This document shows, one piece after another, positions 10,267 to 19,299 of a stretch of 64,000 nt of DNA; within the stretch, counting starts at the first letter, position 1; each line of letters begins with the position of its first letter. Source of the stretch: Lachnospiraceae bacterium (GTDB lineage: Bacteria; Bacillota; Clostridia; Lachnospirales; Lachnospiraceae); NCBI GenBank assembly GCA_022796795.1, contig JAAWJI010000011.1, forward strand, positions 27,880 through 91,879. Reading direction: 5' to 3'. Below the pieces are notes generated by a model. The model made no database searches. It saw only the letters and a program-made list of their open reading frames with translations, and was not told where the DNA came from. A program made the position numbers and the translations under genes.

Positions 10267-10311
10267 GCTGTTTTCCGGAAAGAGATGATAAAAGAGAATC
10301 TTGGTATATGC

Positions 10312-10341
10312 AGAAAACGGACTCGAAAGAGTCCGTTTTCT
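10312..10341 (+). terminator. Hairpin terminator downstream of ilvE
   Basis: Perfect AGAAAACGGACTC-GAAA-GAGTCCGTTTTCT between convergent genes. Confidence 0.8.
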
Positions 10342-10371
10342 ATGGTCTATATGGGATTTATCGTCTTATGC

Positions 10372-11880
10372 TTAGAATCCAATCAATACTGCGATAATCA
10401 TGACAAGGGAGGCGCTGACAAACAGCACGCCCTGCATCTTGATCTGGAATTTGGCCCATTTTCCCCACTCAAGCTTGGCTACGCCCAGGGTGCCCAGCAG
10501 GCAGCCGGAAGTAGGCACGATCAGGTTGGAGAAGGCGTCGCCCAGCTGGAAGGCCAGTACAGAGGTCTGACGGGATACTCCCACCAGGTCTGACAGAGGA
10601 GCCATAATAGGCATGGTCAGAGCAGCCTGTCCGGAGCCGGAAACCACGAAGAAGTTGAATACGGTCTGGAACACGTACATGAGCCATGCGGAGATCACAG
10701 CCGGGAAGTGCTGCATGCCGTTGCTGATGGCGTGAAGGATAGTGTTCAGCACTGTGGGGGAGGAAGCGCTTGTTCCGCCCAGAATGATAATGATTCCCTG
10801 CGCCATACCGACCACCAGAGCAGCGCCTACCAGGTCAGCCGCACCGGACTGGAAAGCAGTGGCAATGTCGTTGACCCGCATGTCGTTCAGCTTGAAGATC
10901 ACGGCGATTATACCGGATACCAGACCCATGACAAAGAACTGGGAGGCGATTTCCGGAATATAGAAGCCTTTTTTCACCACGCCCCAGACGGTCCAGATCA
11001 TGGTCGCCAGGATGACCAGGAGAATCAGCTTATGGCCCAGACGGAAATCCGCCTTGGTATCCTCTTCTTTAAACTCGTTCCGGTATTTGGCGTCGCTGTC
11101 ATAGGCCACGGATGCCGTGGGATCCTTTTTAATTTTAGCGGCATACATCATGGTAAAGCCTGCGCCGATGCCGGTAAACAGGAACCAGAGTACAATACGG
11201 AAGCCAGCCCCGGAGAGTACGGGCACCTCGGCGATTCCCTGGGCAATAGCCAGACTGAAGGGATTCATCCAGGATGCGCCGAAGCCGATCTGGGTAGCGC
11301 AGTAGGTGACCAGCACGCCGATTACCGCGTCGTATCCCATGGCAATAAACATGGGCACCAGGATCATGGCAAAGGGAATGGCCTCCTCGCCCATGCCGAA
11401 GACAGCGCCGCCCAGAGAAAAGAGGACAAAGAGGACAGGAATCAGAAACTTTTCCGCGCCCTTGGTCCGCTCGATCATAGCCAGGATGCCCTGGTCCACA
11501 GCTCCGGTTTTCAGCACAATGCCAAAGGCGCCTCCGATTACCAGGATAAAGGCTACGATACCTACGGCAGATCCCCACTTGTCTCCGGTGGTAAGGCCCT
11601 CGAACACATAGTTCAGAATGCCCTGGCCGCCGAAATCCTCGGTTCCAAACAGAGGCGCTGTGCTGGTGATCTTATTGCCGTTTTCGTCAGTTACATACTG
11701 GAAGCTGTCCGGATCCAGAACAGTCCGGGTTTTCTCCTCCCCATTTTGCATGTAGGTGATGTCTTTGGTCTCATATTGTCCCAGCGGCACGAACATGGTC
11801 AGAACCGCTGCGAATAAAATGACAAAGAAAATAATCACATAGGTATGGGGCATTTGCAGCTTTCGCTTTTTTTCATTCAT
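10372..11880 (-). CDS. YfcC-family (DcuC/ArgE-antiporter-like) transporter
   Basis: MPHTYVIIFFVILFAAVLTMFVPLGQYE..., GMGEEAIPFAMILVPMFIAMGYD, FFVVSGSGQAALTMPIMAPLSDLVGVSRQTSVLAFQLGDAFSNLIVPTSG. Confidence 0.85.
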   Translation of the reverse strand: MNEKKRKLQMPHTYVIIFFVILFAAVLTMFVPLGQYETKDITYMQNGEEKTRTVLDPDSFQYVTDENGNKITSTAPLFGTEDFGGQGILNYVFEGLTTGDKWGSAVGIVAFILVIGGAFGIVLKTGAVDQGILAMIERTKGAEKFLIPVLFVLFSLGGAVFGMGEEAIPFAMILVPMFIAMGYDAVIGVLVTYCATQIGFGASWMNPFSLAIAQGIAEVPVLSGAGFRIVLWFLFTGIGAGFTMMYAAKIKKDPTASVAYDSDAKYRNEFKEEDTKADFRLGHKLILLVILATMIWTVWGVVKKGFYIPEIASQFFVMGLVSGIIAVIFKLNDMRVNDIATAFQSGAADLVGAALVVGMAQGIIIILGGTSASSPTVLNTILHAISNGMQHFPAVISAWLMYVFQTVFNFFVVSGSGQAALTMPIMAPLSDLVGVSRQTSVLAFQLGDAFSNLIVPTSGCLLGTLGVAKLEWGKWAKFQIKMQGVLFVSASLVMIIAVLIGF

Positions 11881-11999
11881 AGTTTCTTCTCCGTTCCCTC
11901 TTGCGTAAATACGCGTTGTTGTGTTTTGTTCACAGTTGGGTGTTGGCGCCTTTCCTCACAGGGCGCCGGGCAGCGTTGGCTGCCGCGCTAAATGGACGG

Positions 12000-13172
12000 C
12001 TACTCAAAGGTACCCTTTTGGACAGGGATTTTATCCTGTACCATCAGGTTTCCTCTGGCCAGAACCGTGTGGATTTCCAGCGTGTTCTCCTCTGCAAGCA
12101 CCAGATCCGCATCCATACCAGGAGCAATGCGTCCTTTGCGGGAGAGCTTCAAAAGAGCAGCCGGATTGGCGGTTACGGGCAGAAGAGCCCTGGAAATATC
12201 CAGGCCTTCCTGCAGAACGCAGTCCCGGAATTCCCGGTACAAGGAGGTGACTTTTCCCACTCCCAGGCCCAGACAGGTTCCATCTTTGGAAAAGATGGGC
12301 ATGCTGCCCTGGCCGTCGGACGAGAAGGCAATCTGATGCTCCGGCACGCCGTCCTCCAGCATCATCCGAAGACCTGTGCTGGCCTTTACCTCGTCCTCCT
12401 CCAGAAAATCCGGATCCGAGCTGGTGGTCAGGTCCACAAAGCCTCCCAGCTCCCTGGCGTAGGAGATGCCGTCCCGCAGCAGGCGGGTGCTGCGGTTGAT
12501 ATGGGTGGGCAGCATATTGACCGGGGGAATCTCCGTTTCCTCCACTACATACCGCAGATAGGACAGCATGCGGGGGCCGTCGCCCATATGGATATTCACA
12601 AGACCTGCCTTGCCGGACAGGATGCCTCCCACCCGGGTGTCCGCCACAATCCTTGTAAATTCCTCCCGGGTAGGCTGGGAAGAACGGTGATCCGAGATGG
12701 CGATTTCCCCGCAGCCCACCACCTTGTCGATGAGGATCAGATCGTCCAGAATGTTTCCGGTAAGAGTGCGGACCGGAACCTGGTAAGAGCCTGTATAAAT
12801 ATACGTGGAAATGCCCTCCTCCTCCAGTCCCCGGGCCTTCGCCAGCAAAGAAGCGGCGCTTCGGGTCGTTCCGTCCGTGCCAAGGCACCCCACCACTGTG
12901 GTCACGCCTCCCAGGGTAATGTCGGTCAGCATGATCTCAGGAGTCCGAGTGTGATAGCTTCCCTCGCCGCCGCCGCCCAGAATGTGCACATGGCTGTCGA
13001 GAAAGCCCGGGAACACCAGCATACCTTCCCCCTCCAGAACCTGTACCTCATAGTCGCTGACAGCCGGAATATCCGGAGCAATTTTCTGAATGCGGGAATC
13101 CGCTATGAGAATATCCTGTACGCCTAAGTATTCCGGGGCATAAATTTTAGCTTTGCGGATCAAAGTCAGCAT
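12000..13172 (-). CDS. iadA: Beta-aspartyl-peptidase (isoaspartyl dipeptidase)
   Basis: GMLVFPGFLDSHVHILGGGGEGSYHTRTPE, GGVTTVVGCLGTDG, GEIAISDHRSSQPT, VNIHMGDG, FSSDGQGSMPIF. Confidence 0.92.
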   Translation of the reverse strand: MLTLIRKAKIYAPEYLGVQDILIADSRIQKIAPDIPAVSDYEVQVLEGEGMLVFPGFLDSHVHILGGGGEGSYHTRTPEIMLTDITLGGVTTVVGCLGTDGTTRSAASLLAKARGLEEEGISTYIYTGSYQVPVRTLTGNILDDLILIDKVVGCGEIAISDHRSSQPTREEFTRIVADTRVGGILSGKAGLVNIHMGDGPRMLSYLRYVVEETEIPPVNMLPTHINRSTRLLRDGISYARELGGFVDLTTSSDPDFLEEDEVKASTGLRMMLEDGVPEHQIAFSSDGQGSMPIFSKDGTCLGLGVGKVTSLYREFRDCVLQEGLDISRALLPVTANPAALLKLSRKGRIAPGMDADLVLAEENTLEIHTVLARGNLMVQDKIPVQKGTFE

Positions 13173-13216
13173 AAGAAATCCTCCTTTGTGGTACTGCTTG
13201 TTGGTACTTTGTACAG

Positions 13217-13245
13217 TATATCATATATTACCAGAATCTGATATA
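13217..13245. promoter_or_regulatory. Possible operator upstream of iadA
   Basis: Inverted repeat TATATCA-N15-TGATATA in the iadA 5' region. Confidence 0.35.
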
Positions 13246-13369
13246 TAAATTTGAGAGAAATTGTAAGAATTATGCATAAATGTGACCTAAAATGTCACTG
13301 CTCCGTCCGTTCCCGGTCACATTGGCAGATATTCGCAAATCCATGCCTTTGCAGAAGAGATAAAAAAAC

Positions 13370-13401
13370 GGCAGGACGGATCCTCATTGTCCAGTCCTGC
13401 C
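13370..13401 (-). terminator. Intrinsic terminator (minus strand)
   Basis: GGCAGGAC...GTCCTGCC followed on the minus strand by G and a T7 run. Confidence 0.75.
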
Positions 13402-13448
13402 TTTCTGCTTGCATGCGGGATCACAAAGCCCCGGGGGCCGGGAAGGAA

Positions 13449-13685
13449 TCACCGCATATTTCCCATAAGCTGGCGCATTTCTTCCAGAATTGCCATGTCG
13501 TCCGCGGTGATTTTCAGGTTGGAGCTGTAGGTCTCACCAGCGGCCGTAGTGGCCTGGATTTCCAGAATCGTGCCCTCGGCAATGGTGTTTTGGGCAACGG
13601 CCTGGAGAAACAGGGGGAATTTGGGATGGTTGCGTGTAAAACGGTCCCAGAGTCCTTTGACGCGCAGTAAATCCATAGGGTTCAT
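13449..13685 (-). CDS. Small conserved-looking hypothetical protein (78 aa)
   Basis: ORF with RBS-like GGAGAGGAGAAT upstream of the start and a minus-strand terminator downstream; no family recognised. Confidence 0.6.
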   Translation of the reverse strand: MNPMDLLRVKGLWDRFTRNHPKFPLFLQAVAQNTIAEGTILEIQATTAAGETYSSNLKITADDMAILEEMRQLMGNMR

Positions 13686-13701
13686 AGAAATTCTCCTCTC
13701 C

Positions 13702-13961
13702 TTAAAGATTCAATTCACGGGCAATCGCTGAGAAATTGATGAGCAGATCGTCGTAGATGTTTACCTTGATGGTGGCATCAAAGCTGAATACCACATGGAT
13801 CAGGTCTCCCTCGAAATAGTTAAAAGTATGGCTTGATGAACCTGCGTTTGACTGGACATGTAAAAAATCTGTCCGTCAAAAACTTCTGCCCTGACATGTT
13901 CCGGCAAAGCTTCATACTGCTCTAAAGTAGTAATGGGAAGCTGCGACTGCAATGTTGGCAT
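13702..13961 (-). pseudogene. Uma2-family (DUF820) endonuclease-like gene with internal deletion
   Basis: N-term MPTLQSQLPITTLEQYEALPEHVRAEVFDGQIFYMSSQTQVHQAIL, then the Uma2 C-term in another frame: NYFEGDLIHVVFSFDATIKVNIYDDLLINFSAIARELNL; total 260 nt, not a multiple of 3. Confidence 0.7.
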
Positions 13962-14180
13962 GTATCATCCTTCCTTTCCTGGCTGATGCATAGGGTCAAA
14001 TACATGGAAAACAAAATACGTTAGAGAGAATTATAACACAGGCACGGGAATATTTCCACTGCTTTTGCCTGGTCCCTGCTTGATACGCTGGCCATAGCAT
14101 GCAGTCTCTGTACTTTGTGATGAAAGAAATGGGCAGTTAAAAATGGAATGATAGGGTTTGAAAAGGGATTGGAAAAATAG

Positions 14181-14238
14181 TTGACACAAGAATAAGACTG
14201 TGGTAGTATAAACAAAAAGAAACTACTACAGTCTTATT
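14181..14238 (+). promoter_or_regulatory. blaI-M56 promoter with dyad operator
   Basis: TTGACA (14181)-17-TAGTAT (14204); dyad AATAAGACTGTGGTAGT (14191-14207) / ACTACTACAGTCTTATT (14222-14238), 16 of 17 matching. Confidence 0.75.
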
Positions 14239-14288
14239 TTAGTGGAACCGGAAAAAGAAACAATATGTGAGAAGGGAGTAAGGCAGGC

Positions 14289-14648
14289 ATGGAGATAAAA
14301 TTATTTGACTCGGAGTTAAAGGTTATGGAGGTGCTGTGGAGGGAGGGAGACACCACGGCCAGGCAGATTGCGGCTGAGTTAAAGGAGCAGGTGGGCTGGA
14401 ATGTAAATACCACCTATACGCTGATTAAGCGCTGTATTAAAAAAGGGGCTATTAAACGCACGGAGCCCAATTTTCAGTGTCATGCCCTGATTCCCAGGGA
14501 GGAGGTTCAGGAGGCGGAGACCAATGAGCTCATCAATAAGGTATATGACGGATCAGCGGATAAGCTGTTTGCGGCTCTGCTTGGACGAAAGAAATTGTCA
14601 GCAGAACAGATCGAGAAACTGAAACAGATCGTGGGAGAGCTGGAGTGA
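14289..14648 (+). CDS. BlaI/MecI/CopY-family transcriptional repressor
   Basis: LFDSELKVMEVLWREGDTTARQIAAELKEQVGWNVNTTYTLIKRCIKKGAIKR. Confidence 0.93.
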   Translation: MEIKLFDSELKVMEVLWREGDTTARQIAAELKEQVGWNVNTTYTLIKRCIKKGAIKRTEPNFQCHALIPREEVQEAETNELINKVYDGSADKLFAALLGRKKLSAEQIEKLKQIVGELE

Positions 14649-14649
14649 G

Positions 14650-17424
14650 GTGATAGCTATGACATGGATACAGATGGGAATTTCAGGAGCGGCAATGATT
14701 GGAGTGGCGGCAGTTTTTCGGGCTTTGCTGCTTCACCGGCTTCCTAAACAGGTGTTTCTTGTATTGTGGGGGATTATCCTGGCGCGTCTTTTGGTGCCTT
14801 TTTCTATTTCTTCCCCCTTTAGCATTTACGGGCTGCTAGGGAGTCCGGAATATGTGGAGCGCGCAATGTTTGCAGGGGACGAAGAGAGGAGCTTCGGAGC
14901 TTCTGGAAATCCGGAATATGCGGATGGCATAGAAGCTCCCGGGGGGAAGCTTCCAGGGGACTTCGGGGCTTTGGAACACTTGTCCCTTACAGATGACGTG
15001 AAGGAGAGCGATACGGCAAACATCCAGGAGATCCAAACAGCAGGAGATCAGGAGATCTACGGGGATCATGGGCAGGAGAGACTGACAGGGCCGAAGGAAC
15101 CGGTACAGAAATCCTCTGAACTGGCAAGCTTGTTTTTAACGAAAGACTTCTGGGGGCTTATCTGGATTCTGGGAACCTGCCTGGCGGCGCTTTCTTTTGG
15201 TATCTCCTACCTGCGGTGCCTGAGGGAGTTTCAGGTGGCCCTGCCGGTGGAGGGGACTGCCAGGGAGTGGCTGGGGGAGCATTTGACAGCAGATGGCAGG
15301 ACGCCCGGACTTTGGAGGAGACCTGTTTCTATCCGCAGTCTGAATCGGCTGGGAACGCCTCTGACTTATGGGATTTTCCGGCCCGTGATCCTGGTTCCCA
15401 GGGACATGGATTGGAGCGACCGCCAGGCCGCAGATTATATTCTGGAACATGAGTGGGTGCATATCTGCCGCATGGACGCCCTTTTTAAGCTGTTTCTGGC
15501 TTTGGCTGTCTGTGTGCACTGGATGAATCCTCTGGTGTGGCTGATGTTTCATCTTGCCAACCGGGATCTGGAGCTGTCCTGCGATGAGGCGGTGCTCAGG
15601 CGCCTGGGAGAGCAGGTAAAATCCTCCTATGCCCGGATGCTGATTTCCATGGAAGAGAAAAAGAGCGGTCTGTTGCCTCTTTACAGCGGGTTTGGGAAAA
15701 ACGCCGTGGAGGAGCGGATCACAGCCATTATGAAGCATCACAGGACGTCTCTTGGGGCATTGCTGGCAGCAGGCGTAGGGATTCTGTGCGTGAGCAGCGT
15801 GTTTGCCACCTCCCCCAGGCAGGAGTACGGTCAGAAAGATTTGCGGGAGGCTCTGACCCAGATTCCCGGAGATGACTTTACCCGGGAAGAGAGTCAGAAG
15901 CTCTTTGATCTGTGGATCGAAGGGTATGAGAACATGACAGTTTCTGATTTTCAGGAACAGCTGTGGAACATGACGGATACAAATGAATATATGGAGCTGA
16001 TCGACAGATTCAGCTTCGCAGAGCTGAGTTGGGAGCTTCCCCAGGGCCGGGAGGCGGATGGACTGGACGCCTTTATCGAATACTTTTTCCATGTGTTTGA
16101 GCCCCTGTGCGCAGAAAAATGGCAGAGCCGGGATTTTGGGGATTTTATCATGGAAACCCGGGAGGAGCATGGGGATCCAGGGATACTGGAGTATGTTCTC
16201 ACCCTGGAGATCAGGGATCGAAATGTGCTGACAGTGGGAAGCTATGAGGCCGTACCGCCAGCTGTCCATGAGGCCCTTGCCCGGTTTCTGGGAGAGAGGA
16301 CTTCGGAGGAGCTGCGGGATGAAGAACAGATGGAGGTGCTTTTGAGACAGGAATGGGAGCGGATTTGGGAGGAGCTTGACACGGAGCCGGCTCTTTCTCT
16401 CTCCCTCTCCTGGTTTTATATGCCTCCGTCCATGGACGACGCTTTTTTGTATAGCCAGATTTCCGCAGAGGTTCAGGATGAGTGGAAGAACAGACTGGAT
16501 CCCTATCTGCCCCTGGGGCTTACTTACACGTATACCGAGGATGGAAACGGCGGGTATGTCCGCATGTATTATGAGGGCCGGGAGGTCCGGGGAATCTGGG
16601 ATGAGGAGACGGGGGAATGGATTTCCGATCATACGGGACTTGGCCGATATGACGCAGATGCGGTGGAGCTTATGGCAGTCCGGGAAAACGGGCGGTTAAG
16701 CGGACTGCGGGAGGCTGCTCCACAGGAGCAGAAAGAATGGGACGAACTGCGAAGAGAGAACGAAAGGGCCTCCCAGGAGGAAACCTTCCGGGAAGAAGCG
16801 CTTCGCAGGGCAAGAGAGACAGAGCACGGAACCAGGCAGGACTATGATTCTCTGCTTAAGCTTAGGGTAGAGGGTTATGATAAGCTGTCCCTGGAGGAGT
16901 TTAATGGGAAGCTTCTGGACTGGTGCAATGAAAATCCGGAGGGTATGGAGCGAATCGCGGAGGATGTCTTTTTGGAGGATTACCAGGTTTCTCTGACAGA
17001 GGAGGAAAAAGAATTTGTGTCCCGGACCTTTCCCCTTTCCCGGGAAGAAAATTACCGCATGGTGACCAGCTGGCAGACGGGGGAGCCATTAAAGCCCGCC
17101 TGGGTAGGCTCCAGAAAGTGGGTAAAACAGGAGGAGAGCACAGGAAACTGGTGCACGCTGTACTATCAGTTTTCCTACGAAATTCCGGATCAAAGTCGTG
17201 TCACCGTGGGAGAGCGGGACCGACTGGTGGGCGGTATGGAGAAGGAGATTCGCCGGTTTTGGGAGGACAGCGGTCTGCAGGAGCTGCTTGCCATGAAGGA
17301 AGAACAGGTGGCGGCGTATTTCCAGAGGCTGGCAGAGCAGTATAGCACAGAGCAGCTGGTGATTTCCATTGATGAGGAGCAGGTCCAATTTGAGCATCGT
17401 CCGGAGGGTTATTTACTTTCCTAA
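14650..17424 (+). CDS. M56-family (BlaR1-like) membrane metallopeptidase with extended repeat-containing C-terminal region
   Basis: N-terminal TMs, LEHEWVHICRMDALFK (HExxH), HWMNPLVWLMFHLANRDLELSCDEAVLRRLG; starts 1 nt after blaI stop. Confidence 0.88.
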   Translation: MIAMTWIQMGISGAAMIGVAAVFRALLLHRLPKQVFLVLWGIILARLLVPFSISSPFSIYGLLGSPEYVERAMFAGDEERSFGASGNPEYADGIEAPGGKLPGDFGALEHLSLTDDVKESDTANIQEIQTAGDQEIYGDHGQERLTGPKEPVQKSSELASLFLTKDFWGLIWILGTCLAALSFGISYLRCLREFQVALPVEGTAREWLGEHLTADGRTPGLWRRPVSIRSLNRLGTPLTYGIFRPVILVPRDMDWSDRQAADYILEHEWVHICRMDALFKLFLALAVCVHWMNPLVWLMFHLANRDLELSCDEAVLRRLGEQVKSSYARMLISMEEKKSGLLPLYSGFGKNAVEERITAIMKHHRTSLGALLAAGVGILCVSSVFATSPRQEYGQKDLREALTQIPGDDFTREESQKLFDLWIEGYENMTVSDFQEQLWNMTDTNEYMELIDRFSFAELSWELPQGREADGLDAFIEYFFHVFEPLCAEKWQSRDFGDFIMETREEHGDPGILEYVLTLEIRDRNVLTVGSYEAVPPAVHEALARFLGERTSEELRDEEQMEVLLRQEWERIWEELDTEPALSLSLSWFYMPPSMDDAFLYSQISAEVQDEWKNRLDPYLPLGLTYTYTEDGNGGYVRMYYEGREVRGIWDEETGEWISDHTGLGRYDADAVELMAVRENGRLSGLREAAPQEQKEWDELRRENERASQEETFREEALRRARETEHGTRQDYDSLLKLRVEGYDKLSLEEFNGKLLDWCNENPEGMERIAEDVFLEDYQVSLTEEEKEFVSRTFPLSREENYRMVTSWQTGEPLKPAWVGSRKWVKQEESTGNWCTLYYQFSYEIPDQSRVTVGERDRLVGGMEKEIRRFWEDSGLQELLAMKEEQVAAYFQRLAEQYSTEQLVISIDEEQVQFEHRPEGYLLS

Positions 17425-17494
17425 GCAGATATATTATAATAAAATCCACAGTTGGGCCAGGTTTTAACAATGGAACCAGAAGGAGGATCAACCC

Positions 17495-18055
17495 ATGCTG
17501 ATTGACATTACACTTCGTATTACCCCCAAAATGGTGGAGGACGCCCAGGGAAATGAAAAGAAGGCCATGGTAGGCCATCTGGGTACCCATTTTGATGTGA
17601 TGAATCAGGAATTTCCCCTGGAATACATCACACGCAGAGGCGTGGTGTTTGATGTAAGCGCCTGGAAGGAGCGGGAGATCACCTCAGCGGATGTGGAGCT
17701 GGAGCGGGTGAGTCCTGACATGGCCGTGCTCTTTTACACAGGCTTTGTGGAGCAGGAGGGCTATGGGGGCAAGCGGTATTTTACAGAGCACCCCCAGCTT
17801 TCCCGGGAGCTGGTGGAGAAGCTTGTAGAGAGAAAGGTTTCTATCATCGGAGTTGACTTTGCCGGGGTTAGGCGGGGAAAGGAGCACACGCCCACAGATC
17901 AGTACTGCGCGGACCAGGGCGTGTTCATTGTGGAAAACCTCTGCAACCTGGGGAGCCTTCCCGCAGACGGAGAGGAGTTTCTGGTCCACACCTATCCCAT
18001 GAATTATGAGGGGATGACAGGACTTCCCTGCCGGGTGGTGGCGGAAAAGCCCTGA
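17495..18055 (+). CDS. Cyclase family protein (kynurenine formamidase-like)
   Basis: IDITLRITPKM..., GHLGTHFDVM, GVDFAGVRRGKEHTPTDQYCADQGVFIVENLCNL. Confidence 0.82.
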   Translation: MLIDITLRITPKMVEDAQGNEKKAMVGHLGTHFDVMNQEFPLEYITRRGVVFDVSAWKEREITSADVELERVSPDMAVLFYTGFVEQEGYGGKRYFTEHPQLSRELVEKLVERKVSIIGVDFAGVRRGKEHTPTDQYCADQGVFIVENLCNLGSLPADGEEFLVHTYPMNYEGMTGLPCRVVAEKP

Positions 18056-18064
18056 GGAGAGAAC

Positions 18065-19198
18065 GTGAAAAAAGAGATTTCTTATCAGGTATCCCTGGAG
18101 GAGGACGAAAACAAGCTGGAGCAGGTTCTGCGGCGGTCTCTGGAACTAAGTCCCCGGGAGATCCGAAGAGCTAAATTCCGCCCCCAGGGCATTTGCGTCA
18201 ATGGCGTCAGGCGGCGGGTTACGGAAACTGTGCGCCAGGGAGAGAGGATCACGGTCTGTCTGGAAGAGGAGGGAGACGGCCAGGATCAGCTGGTGGCCGT
18301 GGCAGGAGAACTGCAGGTGCTTTATGAGGACGGGGATGTGCTGGCTGTGTGCAAGCCCCCGGGCCAGGTCTGTCATCCCTCCGGGGGGCATTACGCCGAT
18401 ACCCTGGCCAATGTGATGCAGGATTATTTCCAGAGGAAGGGGCAGCAGGGAAGGATTCGTCTGATTGGACGGCTGGATCAGGAAACCTCGGGCATTGTGC
18501 TGGCGGCCAAGAGCCAGGCGGCGGCAAGCCGTCTGAGCAAACAGCGGGAGCAGGGAATCCTGAAAAAGGAATATCTGGCTTTGGCGGCTGGCAATCCGCT
18601 TCCGGATCAGGGATGGGTGGAGGAGCCTATAGGTCCAGCCAAAAACAGAACAGAGGGAAAACGGGAGGCCATTAGGATGCAGGTGCGGCCGGATGGAAAG
18701 CCTGCCCGGACTTTTTATGAGACGCTGGCTCAAAGGGACGGCGTCTCTTTGTTGCGCCTGACGCTGGATACGGGCCGCACCCATCAGATCCGGGTCCATA
18801 TGGCCTGGCTGGGTTGTCCGCTGCTGGGAGACACCCTGTATGCAGCCATGGCGGAGGGCTTTACCCGGGCCGCGCTGCATGCCGGGACAGGAGGCTTTAC
18901 CCAGGCCGTGCTGCATGCCGGGGCGGAGGGCTTTACCCAGGCCGCGCTGCATGCCGGGACAGGAGGCTTTACCCAGGCCGTGCTGCATGCCGGGGCGGAG
19001 GGCTTTACCCAGGCCGCGCTGCATGCCAGGACAGGAGGCTTTACCCGGGCCGCGCTGCATGCCTGGCGGCTGGCGTTCTGCCAGCCCTTTACCGGGGAAC
19101 CCATTGTGCTGCAAGCGCCCTTTCCTGAGGATTTTGCGGGATACCTTGTGCATTTTCCGCAAATTGTGTATAATGGGGAAGATGTCAAAGGATCATGA
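18065..19198 (+). CDS. RluD-like pseudouridine synthase with internal tandem repeat
   Basis: LYEDGDVLAVCKPPGQVCHPSGGH, IGRLDQETSGIVLAAKS, LDTGRTHQIRVHMAWLGCPLLGDTLY, AALHAWRLAFCQPFTGE. Confidence 0.9.
   Translation: MKKEISYQVSLEEDENKLEQVLRRSLELSPREIRRAKFRPQGICVNGVRRRVTETVRQGERITVCLEEEGDGQDQLVAVAGELQVLYEDGDVLAVCKPPGQVCHPSGGHYADTLANVMQDYFQRKGQQGRIRLIGRLDQETSGIVLAAKSQAAASRLSKQREQGILKKEYLALAAGNPLPDQGWVEEPIGPAKNRTEGKREAIRMQVRPDGKPARTFYETLAQRDGVSLLRLTLDTGRTHQIRVHMAWLGCPLLGDTLYAAMAEGFTRAALHAGTGGFTQAVLHAGAEGFTQAALHAGTGGFTQAVLHAGAEGFTQAALHARTGGFTRAALHAWRLAFCQPFTGEPIVLQAPFPEDFAGYLVHFPQIVYNGEDVKGS
18857..19063 (+). repeat. 36-nt in-frame coding tandem repeat (~5.75 copies; alternating as a 72-nt higher-order unit)
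   Basis: GFTRAALHAGTG-GFTQAVLHAGAE-GFTQAALHAGTG-GFTQAVLHAGAE-GFTQAALHARTG-GFTRAALHA. Confidence 0.95.
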
Positions 19199-19299
19199 GG
19201 AAGTGTATGGGAAAATTTTCAAATCTCATGCATACCTTAGAAGGAGTGAATCTGCCGGATAGTCCGGCAGTGTCAGGTTTGAGAAGGGGGAGCGTTAGA

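Noticed and set aside
10708-11817. 369-aa plus-strand ORF
   Set aside because: Antisense to the YfcC-family transporter; His/Gly/Gln-rich shadow
15136-16632. 498-aa minus-strand ORF
   Set aside because: Antisense to the M56 gene; no domain signature, His/Pro/Gln-rich shadow composition
18857-19063. Regular 36-nt spacing considered as a CRISPR array
   Set aside because: Contiguous tandem units with no unique spacers, in frame within a recognised enzyme
18146-19162. 338-aa minus-strand ORF with PGKASCPGMQRGLGKALRPGMQ repeats
   Set aside because: Antisense to the RluD-like gene; its repeats mirror the 36-nt tandem repeat and the remaining sequence is not protein-like
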